Below, piece by piece: positions 1 to 5,945 of a stretch of 10,192 nt of DNA. The stretch spans positions 10,749 through 20,940 of the forward strand of contig DXZV01000015.1 of NCBI GenBank assembly GCA_019419485.1, given 5' to 3'. Both the position numbers and the translations under genes were made by a program. The first letter of the stretch is position 1. Every line of letters starts with the position of its first letter. The notes beneath the pieces are model-generated. The model was not told where the DNA came from, did no database searches, and saw nothing but the letters and a program-made list of their open reading frames with translations. The stretch is from Collinsella sp. (GTDB lineage Bacteria; Actinomycetota; Coriobacteriia; Coriobacteriales; Coriobacteriaceae).

Positions 1-191
1 GTCCTGCGGAATGTTTTCAGAGCTTTACCCTGTAGGGTCCCTGCCGCTACGTAGCAATCAGGGCATCTGGAGTGGACGGCGGCTTGACTACGAGCTGGGG
101 CTGAAGATCTGAATGGATGGGTGCCGTTGCTAGGGGCGCAAGCGTTGCTGGCGATGGTCACTTTGGGACTGGTATTTCCGCCTGCTAGTAA
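1..191. other. Left-edge region without a confident gene
   Basis: No gene can be assigned here. The only open stretch reaching the left edge is plus-strand frame 2, which runs 36 codons from position 2 to a TGA at 110-112 and would end a protein in ...SGRRLDYELGLKI. Its codon choice is less GC-rich at third positions than in the neighbouring genes, and an opening this short occurs often by chance, so it is at best a possible C-terminal tail. The stretch also contains a perfect 10-bp palindrome (GCTACGTAGC, 46-55) nested inside CCCTG (39-43) and CAGGG (59-63), which could fold into an interrupted hairpin. A plus-strand gene ending here would fit the two-sided terminator at 192-225. Confidence 0.25.
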
Positions 192-225
192 AAAGGCCTC
201 CGGAGCTGTTGCTCTGGAGGCCTTT
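192..225 (-). terminator. Rho-independent terminator after the first acetate kinase gene
   Basis: A 14-bp stem with a single G-T wobble (192-205 with 212-225) closes a 6-base loop. Read on the minus strand the stem is followed by TTTTTA, the expected U-tract, 23 bases after the ackA stop codon at 248-250. On the plus strand the stem is followed by a weaker T-rich stretch (CCTTTCGTTT), so it may also stop transcription arriving from the left. Confidence 0.85.
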
Positions 226-247
226 CGTTTACTTGTAAATGCGCGCG

Positions 248-1426
248 TTAGTTGTTCTTGGTCAGACGCTCGACGTCGTGGGCGATCATGTATTCCTCGT
301 CGGTGGGGATGACCATGACCGTGACGGCGGAACCGGCGGCACTGATGACCTGCGGGCCGCTGCCCACGGCCTCACGGTTCTTGTTGTTGTCGATGCGCAC
401 GCCCAACCACTCAAAGCAGTCGCAGAAGGCCTTGCGGATCGACCAGTCGTTCTCGCCGATGCCGGCAGTGAAGGTAATGGTATCCACGCCCGCCATAGAA
501 GCGATCATGGAGCCGGCCTGCTGCATAGCCTTATAGGCGAACATATCGAAGGCGAGCAGGCAGCGCTCATCTCCCTCGGAGGCGCGCGTGCGAATGTCGC
601 GGGCGTCGTTGGAGATACCCGAGATGGCGAGCAGACCAGACTGCTTGTTCATCATGTCGTCGACTTCCTGGTAGCTGTAGCCGCCCTCGCGCTGCAGGTA
701 GCACACGGTAGCCGGGTCGATAGAGCCGCAGCGGGTTCCCATCATCAGGCCGTCAAGCGGCGTGAGCCCCATCGTGGTGTCACGGCATACACCGTCCTCG
801 ATGGCGGCAAGCGAGGCGCCGTTGCCCAAATGGCACGAGAGCAGGCGGTGGCAGCGCGAGCCCAGGATCTCCTTGGCCATCATCCACTCATAGCGGTGGC
901 TCGTACCGTGGGCTCCGTACTTGCGCACGTGATACTTGTCGCACACGTCCTTGGGCAGGGCGTAGGTGTAGGCGACCTCGGGCATGGTCATGTGGAACGA
1001 GGTGTCGAAGACGGCCACGTTGGGCAGCTCCGGATACTTCTCACGGCAATACTCAATCGCCGCCGCCTCGCCGTAGTTGTGCAGCGGAGCAAGCGGTGCC
1101 ACCTCGAGAATCTTAGCCATGACCTCGTCGTCGACGACCGCAGAATCATCGAAGTGCCAGCCGCCTTGAACGATGCGATGTCCAATGCCATCAATCGTAA
1201 AGTCGGTCTTCTCGAGCTCCTCGAGCACGCGAGCGATAGCAGAGCGATGATCGGGGAAGGGAACCTCCTCGGTCTGTTTGGCGCCACCGTTCTCGGAGTG
1301 GCCAAAGATGCCCATGTCCGATCCGATACGCTCGCAGTTGCCCTTGGCGAAAACCTCGCGGGTATCGGTATCCAAAAGCTGATATTTAAGGCTTGAACTG
1401 CCGGCGTTGACAACAAGTACGTTCAT
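248..1426 (-). CDS. ackA: Acetate kinase, paralogue 1 (392 aa)
   Basis: Acetate kinase transfers the phosphate of acetyl phosphate to ADP, giving ATP and acetate at the end of fermentation in the cytoplasm; it also works in reverse. The protein is full length and carries the family landmarks: the N-terminal NAGSSSLKYQ phosphate loop (Asn7), GHR (Arg84), DTSFH (Asp141), GAHGTSH (His173 and His177), CHLGNG (Asn202), MGTRCGSIDP (Arg232), the adenosine motif TAGIGEN near residues 320-326 and IPTDEE near the C-terminus. These correspond, as I recall the Methanosarcina thermophila enzyme, to Asn7, Arg91, Asp148, His180/His184, Asn211, Arg241 and Glu384. One departure is IVQGG where most family members have VVHGG. 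The start is the ATG at 1424-1426, preceded by AAAGGAG with a 4-base spacer. A second paralogue lies 163 bases upstream on the same strand, separated by a terminator, so this gene probably has its own promoter. No pta gene is in the window. Confidence 0.96.
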   Translation of the reverse strand: MNVLVVNAGSSSLKYQLLDTDTREVFAKGNCERIGSDMGIFGHSENGGAKQTEEVPFPDHRSAIARVLEELEKTDFTIDGIGHRIVQGGWHFDDSAVVDDEVMAKILEVAPLAPLHNYGEAAAIEYCREKYPELPNVAVFDTSFHMTMPEVAYTYALPKDVCDKYHVRKYGAHGTSHRYEWMMAKEILGSRCHRLLSCHLGNGASLAAIEDGVCRDTTMGLTPLDGLMMGTRCGSIDPATVCYLQREGGYSYQEVDDMMNKQSGLLAISGISNDARDIRTRASEGDERCLLAFDMFAYKAMQQAGSMIASMAGVDTITFTAGIGENDWSIRKAFCDCFEWLGVRIDNNKNREAVGSGPQVISAAGSAVTVMVIPTDEEYMIAHDVERLTKNN

Positions 1427-1444
1427 GAGACTCCTTTGCAGTGC

Positions 1445-1481
1445 AATACGGCCGACGCAGACCCCTTAAGGCGGCCGTATT
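1445..1481 (-). repeat. Perfect inverted repeat in the ackA paralogue 1 leader
   Basis: AATACGGCCG at 1445-1454 is repeated in perfect inverted form at 1472-1481, with 17 bases between. On the minus strand this lies in the predicted 5' untranslated leader, ending just before the ribosome binding site at 1431-1437. Transcribed, it would make a stable 10-bp hairpin beside the translation start; as DNA it could be an operator. The minus strand lacks a T-tract after it, so it is unlikely to terminate transcription into ackA. On the plus strand it is followed by TTTTAATAA, but no plus-strand gene is known here. Confidence 0.6.
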
Positions 1482-1492
1482 TTAATAAGAAG

Positions 1493-1519
1493 TTATCATA
1501 TCTTGATAAATAGCTATCA
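1493..1519 (-). promoter_or_regulatory. AT-rich array of TGATA half-sites, possible ackA promoter/operator
   Basis: Three TGATA/TATCA half-sites occur at 1494-1498, 1504-1508 and 1515-1519, with centres 10 and 11 bases apart, which places them on one face of the helix. They form two overlapping dyads: TTATCA-5-TGATAA (1493-1509) and TGATA-6-TATCA (1504-1519). A minus-strand -10-like TATGAT (1500 down to 1495) overlaps the first dyad, but I see no good -35 at the right distance. Position between the upstream terminator and the ackA start favours a promoter/operator; which protein would bind is unknown. Confidence 0.35.
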
Positions 1520-1545
1520 GCATATCGCCCAACGAGCGCAAAAGA

Positions 1546-1576
1546 GGGACTAAACGACACTTGGTCGTCCAGCCCC
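1546..1576 (-). terminator. Probable terminator after the second acetate kinase gene
   Basis: Arms at 1546-1558 and 1564-1576 pair at 10 of 13 positions around a 5-base loop. An alternative outer pairing uses AAGAGGG (1542-1548) and CCCTCTT (1579-1585). On the minus strand the hairpin is followed by CTCTTTTG, a short U-rich run. It starts 14 bases past the ackA stop codon at 1590-1592, the usual place for an intrinsic terminator. The stem is imperfect, so read-through into the next gene is possible. Confidence 0.6.
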
Positions 1577-1589
1577 TCCCCTCTTGCAA

Positions 1590-2768
1590 TTACTTGCCGT
1601 TGACGATGCGCTCGACGTCGGAAGCGATCATGAACTCCTCGTCCGTGGGGATGACGAAGATCTTGACCTTGGAATCCTTGGCAGACAGGCACCAAGCGCC
1701 GTCGCCACGCAGGGCGTTACGGGCATGGTCCATCTTGACGCCCATAAAGGCCAGACGGTCGGCAACGCCGGCGCGAACGGCCGGAGCGTGCTCACCGATG
1801 CCGGCGGTGAAGACCAGCGTGTCCATACCGCACATGGAAGTGGCCATCTCGGCAGCCTTGGCGGCAATCTTGTAGACGAACATGTCGAAGGCGAGCTGAG
1901 CCTCGGGGTCGCCGGCGGCGGCAAGCTCCTCGACGTTGCGGCAGTCGTTGGTCTTGCCACCGGTCACAGCCAAAAGGCCGGACTTCTTGTTCATCATCTC
2001 GTCGACCTCGTCGAAGGTGTAGCCGCCCTCGCGCTGCAGGTAGCACACGGTAGCCGGGTCGATGGAGCCGCAGCGGGTGCCCATCATGACGCCGTCGAGC
2101 GGGGTGAGGCCCATAGTGGTATCCATGCACTTGCCGTCCTCGATGGCGCACAGGGAGGCACCGGAGCCGATGTGGCACACGACGACCTTGCGGGCCTCGC
2201 CGTTGGTCATCTCGGCGACCTTCTTGGAGATGTAACGATAGCTGGTGCCGTGGGCGCCGTACTTACGGATGTGCAGCTTGTCGCAAACATCCTTGGGAAG
2301 GGCGTAGGTCTTGGCGACCTCGGGCATGTTGAAGTGGAAAGCGGTGTCATAGACCGTGACGTTGGGCAGGTCGGGATACTGCTCCAGGCAGAACTCGATA
2401 ACGTTGGCCTCGGGGTTGTTGTGCAGCGGCGCCAGCGGGGCGACCTCACGGATCTTGGCGAGGACGTCCTCGTCGACGAGGGAGGAATCGCCAAAGTACC
2501 AGCCGCCCTGAACGATACGGTGGCCAATGCCCTCGATCTTGACGCCGTTGGCCTCGAGGTCCTTCAGGACGACCTCGATGGCGACCTTGTGGTCGGGGAA
2601 CTCGATGTTCTCGGTCACCTTCTTGGAGCCGTTGGCAGCGTGGGTGAAGGTACCGCCGGTAAAGCAGACGCGCTCGCAGGAGCCCTTTGCGGACACCTTG
2701 TGGGACTTGGTATCGATGACCTGATACTTAAGGGTCGAAGATCCTGCGTTGACGACCAGAACGTTCAT
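1590..2768 (-). CDS. ackA: Acetate kinase, paralogue 2 (392 aa)
   Basis: This is a second full-length member of the acetate kinase family, the same length as its downstream neighbour and identical at more than half of positions by eye. It keeps NAGSSTLKYQ (Asn7), HRIVQGG (Arg84), Asp141 in DTAFH, the catalytic His173 in GAHGTS, MGTRCGSIDP (Arg232), TAGIGEH (Glu326) and IPTDEE. It differs at two normally conserved sites: Tyr177 replaces the second histidine of GTSH, and Ser202 replaces the asparagine of HLGNG (here HIGSG). In the known enzymes that asparagine sits by the nucleotide phosphates. The acetyl phosphate/ADP reaction is therefore likely but its kinetics, or its acyl or phosphoryl substrate, may differ from paralogue 1. 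The ATG at 2766-2768 follows GGGAG with a 4-base spacer. Terminators on both sides suggest a single-gene transcript. Confidence 0.94.
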   Translation of the reverse strand: MNVLVVNAGSSTLKYQVIDTKSHKVSAKGSCERVCFTGGTFTHAANGSKKVTENIEFPDHKVAIEVVLKDLEANGVKIEGIGHRIVQGGWYFGDSSLVDEDVLAKIREVAPLAPLHNNPEANVIEFCLEQYPDLPNVTVYDTAFHFNMPEVAKTYALPKDVCDKLHIRKYGAHGTSYRYISKKVAEMTNGEARKVVVCHIGSGASLCAIEDGKCMDTTMGLTPLDGVMMGTRCGSIDPATVCYLQREGGYTFDEVDEMMNKKSGLLAVTGGKTNDCRNVEELAAAGDPEAQLAFDMFVYKIAAKAAEMATSMCGMDTLVFTAGIGEHAPAVRAGVADRLAFMGVKMDHARNALRGDGAWCLSAKDSKVKIFVIPTDEEFMIASDVERIVNGK

Positions 2769-2785
2769 GTGTCTCCCTACTAACA

Positions 2786-2802
2786 GGCGGTGTGGCGCCG
2801 CC
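2786..2802 (-). repeat. Small GC-rich hairpin in the ackA paralogue 2 leader
   Basis: GGCGG (2786-2790) pairs with CCGCC (2798-2802) around a 7-base loop, 8 bases upstream of the ribosome binding site of the gene on the minus strand. It could affect translation or message stability, but a 5-bp GC-rich stem is not rare in DNA of this composition. Confidence 0.3.
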
Positions 2803-2821
2803 AGGTTACATACGCTTCAAT

Positions 2822-2855
2822 AATAAACCCAAACGCCCTCGCGCTCGGGTTTATT
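2822..2855 (-). terminator. Rho-independent terminator after the xseA-xseB-HIT cluster
   Basis: AATAAACCC (2822-2830) pairs perfectly with GGGTTTATT (2847-2855), and the stem continues inward with two mismatches to a CCTC loop. On the minus strand the outer arm ends in TTTATTATT, serving as the U-tract. It lies 60 bases beyond the HIT gene stop and before the acetate kinase start, so it separates the two transcription units. Confidence 0.8.
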
Positions 2856-2915
2856 GCGTTGATATATAAGTTATCGGTGCCAGAGCTTCCGTTTCATTGC
2901 ACGGAAGAAGCGTCC

Positions 2916-3251
2916 TCAGATGAGGTTCTCGCCCAGGTTTTTGCCGCCGAGGACGTGCATGTGGAAGTGCATGACGGTCTGGCCGGCGTTGACGCCCTTG
3001 TTGGAGATGACGCGGAAACCGTCCTCCAAGCCCTTGGCCTTGGCAACCTCGTGGATGGCGTGGGCCATGGCGCCCATGGTCTCGGCCGGCACGTTGTCGG
3101 CGATGTCGCTGTAGTGCTTCTTGGGGATCACGAGCGTGTGGACCGGCGCCTGGGGGTTGAGGTCGTCGAAGGCGATGACCTGGTCGTCCTCATAGACAAC
3201 GGTTGAGGGAATCTCGTGGTTGGCGATTTTGCAGAAGATGCAATCACACAT
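2916..3251 (-). CDS. HIT-family (histidine triad) nucleotide hydrolase, HinT-like (111 aa)
   Basis: HinT-type proteins are small cytoplasmic homodimers that hydrolyse AMP bound through a phosphoramidate or similar linkage, such as AMP-lysine or stray aminoacyl-adenylates. The sequence begins CDCIFCKI, with cysteines 2, 4 and 7 as in metal-binding bacterial members. It has the central SNKGVNAGQTV segment and the histidine triad HFHMHV (His95, His97, His99), where the middle histidine is the expected nucleophile. Length is typical. I chose the ATG at 3249-3251 because AAAGGA lies 8 bases upstream and the protein then starts in family register; the in-frame GTG at 3267-3269 would add six residues without a better ribosome binding site. 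It follows xseB by 49 bases and is the last gene before a terminator. A perfect TATAAT in the gap suggests it can also be transcribed alone. Confidence 0.93.
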   Translation of the reverse strand: MCDCIFCKIANHEIPSTVVYEDDQVIAFDDLNPQAPVHTLVIPKKHYSDIADNVPAETMGAMAHAIHEVAKAKGLEDGFRVISNKGVNAGQTVMHFHMHVLGGKNLGENLI

Positions 3252-3280
3252 GGCTGGTTCCTTTCTCACAGGCCAAGGTA

Positions 3281-3286
3281 ATTATA
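3281..3286 (-). promoter_or_regulatory. Candidate -10 element for the HIT gene
   Basis: On the minus strand positions 3286 to 3281 read TATAAT, a perfect -10 hexamer, in the only AT-rich patch of the xseB-HIT gap. A start about 7 bases further on would leave a leader of roughly 20-25 bases with the ribosome binding site. The hexamer 17 bases upstream (TCGTTC) is a poor -35 and lies at the xseB stop, so the promoter would be weak or activator-dependent. Confidence 0.35.
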
Positions 3287-3300
3287 TTTGGTCGGGATGG

Positions 3301-3567
3301 TTAGAACGAAAGCTTGTCGTCGGTGTTGGCGGCCTCGCCGTCGGCGAGCACGTCGTTGCCGTCGACGTCCTTAAGGAGCACCGAGACCTTCTGCTCGGCA
3401 TCGGACAGGCGGGTGCGCAGGCTCTTGAGGAGCTCGACGCCGCGGGTATAGCTCTCGAGTGACTCCTCGAGCTCCATATCGCCCGACTCCAAGCTGCGGA
3501 TGATGAGTTCCAACTCCTGCGAGGCCTGCTTGTACGTAAGCTGCTCGACCGGGGTCTTCTCTGCCAT
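3301..3567 (-). CDS. xseB: Exodeoxyribonuclease VII small subunit (88 aa)
   Basis: XseB is the small helical subunit of exonuclease VII, several copies of which bind the large subunit XseA. The complex digests single-stranded DNA from both ends in the cytoplasm and takes part in repair. The sequence has the family pattern: a helix with TYKQASQELELIIRSLESGDMELEESL (quoted in parts: residues 11-37), then a second amphipathic helix SYTRGVELLKSLRTRLSDAE and a short acidic tail at about 65-88. Length matches the family (about 70-90 residues). The ATG at 3565-3567 has AAAGGA 8 bases upstream. It follows xseA by 42 bases, the usual pairing, so the two are almost certainly co-transcribed. Confidence 0.94.
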   Translation of the reverse strand: MAEKTPVEQLTYKQASQELELIIRSLESGDMELEESLESYTRGVELLKSLRTRLSDAEQKVSVLLKDVDGNDVLADGEAANTDDKLSF

Positions 3568-3609
3568 ATCTGTTTCCTTTCCTAAAGGTTTATCGCTGTG
3601 AAACGCGGT

Positions 3610-5088
3610 CTACTCGACCGTATCGACCGTTGCCGCCACGTTGCCGTCTGCCATGCGCACGCGTATGGCGTCGCCGGGCTTAAAGGTCTTGGCGCTCGTA
3701 GCCACCCCATCATCGCTGTACGCGATGGAATAGCCACGGGCAAGCACCTTGAGCGGCGACAGGGCATCGAGTGAGGCTGCCGCACGGCCCAGGTCGGACG
3801 CGGGTTTGCTGAGCATCGTGCGCCCCTGATGCTCCAGACGGGAACTCGCAAGCGTGAGCGCATGGCGCTTGCCATCGAGCCCCGAGGTGCTTGCAACCAG
3901 ACGCTCGGGCAGGCGCTCAAAGTTGGAGCGGAATGTCCCGACCGAGCGTACTATGGCGCCCGACAGGCGATCGGCAGTCAGCGCAAGCTCCGATTCGCGA
4001 CGCTCGACCATAAATGTGGGGTCGTTGAGGCACGGGCGGCAGGCGGCGGCATCGAGTGCATCGCCCAGACGGGCCGTATAGGTATTCCAAGCGCGGCGAC
4101 CACGCTGATCGAGCATCTCCAGGTCGACCTGGGCCGACCCAATCATCGATGCCATCGCGGCGCCAAGACGCTGATGGCGTGCCTCGAGCACATCGGCCAA
4201 CTCCGTCATAGCCGGCGCCACCGATTCGGCCGCCGCCGTGGGCGTGGAGGCGCGGCGGTCGCTCACCATGTCGCAAATCGAGGTATCGGGCTCATGGCCA
4301 ATACCGGTCACCACGGGCACAGGACAAGCCGCCACCGCGCGGGCAAGCTCCTCGTCATTAAAGGTCATGAGGTCCTCAAAGGAGCCGCCGCCGCGCACCA
4401 GCAAAATACAGTCGGGCGCCGGCGTAATGGAAGCGGCGCGGCGCAAGCCCTCGATGAGCTCGGCCGGCGCACCCTCGCCTTGAACCTTGGCGCCCACGCA
4501 GACGACCTCGACGAGCGGGTTGCGACGACGCAACGTGCGCTTGACGTCGTCGATTACGGCACCCGAAAGCGAGGTGACGACCGCCACGCGGGAGCAGAAC
4601 ACCGGGATGCGGCGCTTGCGCGCTTCGTCCATCAGGCCCTCGCGGCGTAGCTTTTCGGCCAGTTGCGCCACTTGTTGACGCAGCAGACCCTCCCCCGCCA
4701 ACGAAAATGAGCGGGCAACAAAGCTCATGCGACCCGTGGGCTTATAGAGATTGAAGCTGCCCTTAAAGCTCACCTGCATGCCATCGCGCAGATCGAAGGT
4801 GCGCTTGAGATAGGCGCCCTTCCAGATAATGCAGTCGACGGCGGCCGAGTCGTCCTTGATTTGGAAGTAGCAGTGGCCGCTTCGGGCATTGGGGCCGCGG
4901 AAACCAGTGACCTCACCCAAAACGCTCAGCTGCGGAATGGCATCGAGCGCGCCGGCGGCGATCTCCACCGCTTGGCTCACGCTGAGCTCTTTGCGCTCCT
5001 GCTCGTCCGATCCGTCGAACTCGGCGGAAACGGCGTTGCCGGTTAGATTCCAGCCTGCCACGCAGCCCCCTTTCGTCATCGTGCACAT
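3610..5088 (-). CDS. xseA: Exodeoxyribonuclease VII large subunit (up to 492 aa)
   Basis: XseA is the catalytic subunit of exonuclease VII, which cuts single-stranded DNA into oligonucleotides. In order there is an N-terminal OB-fold for DNA binding (about 50-130, with LGEVTGF and GHCYFQIKD) and the catalytic core with VTSLSGAVIDDV (171-182), RGGGSFEDL (232-240), GIGHEPD (262-268) and STPTAAAE (281-288). A long helical region (about 290-440) binds XseB, and a closing segment starts at LKVLARGYS. The family is normally about 400-460 residues, so the first 25-35 residues are an extension or a mis-set start. The ATG at 5086-5088 has GGAG only 3 bases upstream. An in-frame GTG at 5059-5061 has AAAGGGGG 4 bases upstream and would give 483 residues; I cannot decide between them. 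xseB follows 42 bases later. Confidence 0.95.
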   Translation of the reverse strand: MCTMTKGGCVAGWNLTGNAVSAEFDGSDEQERKELSVSQAVEIAAGALDAIPQLSVLGEVTGFRGPNARSGHCYFQIKDDSAAVDCIIWKGAYLKRTFDLRDGMQVSFKGSFNLYKPTGRMSFVARSFSLAGEGLLRQQVAQLAEKLRREGLMDEARKRRIPVFCSRVAVVTSLSGAVIDDVKRTLRRRNPLVEVVCVGAKVQGEGAPAELIEGLRRAASITPAPDCILLVRGGGSFEDLMTFNDEELARAVAACPVPVVTGIGHEPDTSICDMVSDRRASTPTAAAESVAPAMTELADVLEARHQRLGAAMASMIGSAQVDLEMLDQRGRRAWNTYTARLGDALDAAACRPCLNDPTFMVERRESELALTADRLSGAIVRSVGTFRSNFERLPERLVASTSGLDGKRHALTLASSRLEHQGRTMLSKPASDLGRAAASLDALSPLKVLARGYSIAYSDDGVATSAKTFKPGDAIRVRMADGNVAATVDTVE

Positions 5089-5130
5089 GGGCTCCGGCCC
5101 TGCGCTAATTCAAGTCCAACACATAGTACA

Positions 5131-5160
5131 GCGCCGCGGGGACACAAATCCCCACGGCGC
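5131..5160 (-). terminator. Strong GC-rich hairpin after the zinc peptidase gene
   Basis: Arms 5131-5142 and 5149-5160 pair at 11 of 12 positions around a 6-base loop, 17 bases past the stop of the zinc peptidase gene. Neither strand shows a T-tract after the stem, so it is a weak candidate for an intrinsic terminator. It may instead protect the 3' end of the upstream message or act with Rho. It lies upstream of xseA, whose promoter would have to be in the remaining 40-odd bases if the hairpin does terminate. Confidence 0.5.
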
Positions 5161-5176
5161 CCGTCGGTCCCATTTG

Positions 5177-5881
5177 TTATCGGTTGGAGTTTCTGTTATA
5201 GCGAGCCATAAGGTAGAGCAGCTGAATAATCGAGGTGAGCGCCGCGGCCACGTAGGTGAACGCAGCTGCCGTCAACACCTTCTTGGCACCGTTGACCTGC
5301 TTGGAGCTCATGCCCGACTGCTCGATATACGCCACGGCGCGGCGACTGGCACCGATCTCGACCGGCAGCGTAACCAGCTGGAACAGCACGCTAAACGAGA
5401 AGAAAACCAGCGCGAGGATCGTGAGCCCTGCTATGTTCATAAACAGGCCCATGAGCAGCACGATCGTCCAGGTGTTCTGGGTAAAGTTGACGACGGGGAC
5501 CAAAGCGGTGCGTACCTTCATCATGGCGTAACCGCTTTGACGCTGCGCGGCATGACCTGCCTCGTGGCAAGCGACAGCAACGCTTGCGACCGAGCCGCCC
5601 GAACGGTTGGAATCCGACAGATACAGGTTGTTATCCTGCGGGTTGTAATGGTCGGTGAGCTCACCGGCGACACCCTTGATACCCACGGCGTTGCAACCGT
5701 TGGCGTCGAGCATGCGGCGAGCGACCGTGGCACCCGTGTCGCCGTCCGAGCGAACCTTGGACCAGGTTTTGTACGTCGAGTTGATATAGCTCTGCGCGGC
5801 AAGACCGAGCACTGTACAAACAAGAACAACCAGCAGGTACAGCGGATCGATGCCAAAGCCGTAACCATAATAATAGGGCAT
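5177..5881 (-). CDS. YugP-type membrane zinc metallopeptidase (234 aa)
   Basis: This belongs to the neutral zinc metallopeptidase family typified by Bacillus YugP (Pfam Zn_peptidase_2). The HEAGH motif at residues 106-110 supplies two zinc-binding histidines and the catalytic glutamate; Glu175 in LPVEIGAS is a likely third ligand. Hydrophobic membrane segments are visible at about 12-30, 137-150, 151-171 and 203-226, with a tyrosine- and glycine-rich start (MPYYYGYGFG) common in the family. A soluble loop with NLYLSDSNR precedes the active site. The ATG at 5879-5881 follows GGAGG with a 7-base spacer. It sits 64 bases after the ribonuclease D gene on the same strand, so co-transcription is likely. 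Its substrates are unknown; membrane-protein quality control is a guess from other membrane zinc peptidases. Confidence 0.9.
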   Translation of the reverse strand: MPYYYGYGFGIDPLYLLVVLVCTVLGLAAQSYINSTYKTWSKVRSDGDTGATVARRMLDANGCNAVGIKGVAGELTDHYNPQDNNLYLSDSNRSGGSVASVAVACHEAGHAAQRQSGYAMMKVRTALVPVVNFTQNTWTIVLLMGLFMNIAGLTILALVFFSFSVLFQLVTLPVEIGASRRAVAYIEQSGMSSKQVNGAKKVLTAAAFTYVAAALTSIIQLLYLMARYNRNSNR

Positions 5882-5945
5882 GCGAATTCCTCCGAATCGA
5901 GTTACACGTTGGAGGCATTCTACCCACTCAAGCGGCTAGACTTCC

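Noticed and set aside
46..55. Perfect palindrome near the left edge as an operator or structured RNA
   Set aside because: One 10-base palindrome with weak flanking arms and no identified gene is too little to call a function.
239..1396. Long plus-strand open frame (385 codons) opposite the first acetate kinase gene
   Set aside because: It mirrors a clear ackA gene; strong GC-rich codon bias leaves the antisense frame free of stops, and the product is a low-complexity Val/Ala/Gly/His-rich sequence with no family features.
1584..2783. Long plus-strand open frame (399 codons) opposite the second acetate kinase gene
   Set aside because: Same antisense effect; the two shadow proteins resemble each other only because the sense genes are paralogues.
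3829..4650. Plus-strand open frame (273 codons) inside xseA
   Set aside because: It is antisense to the conserved catalytic core of XseA and is His/Arg/Ala-rich, as expected of a shadow frame.
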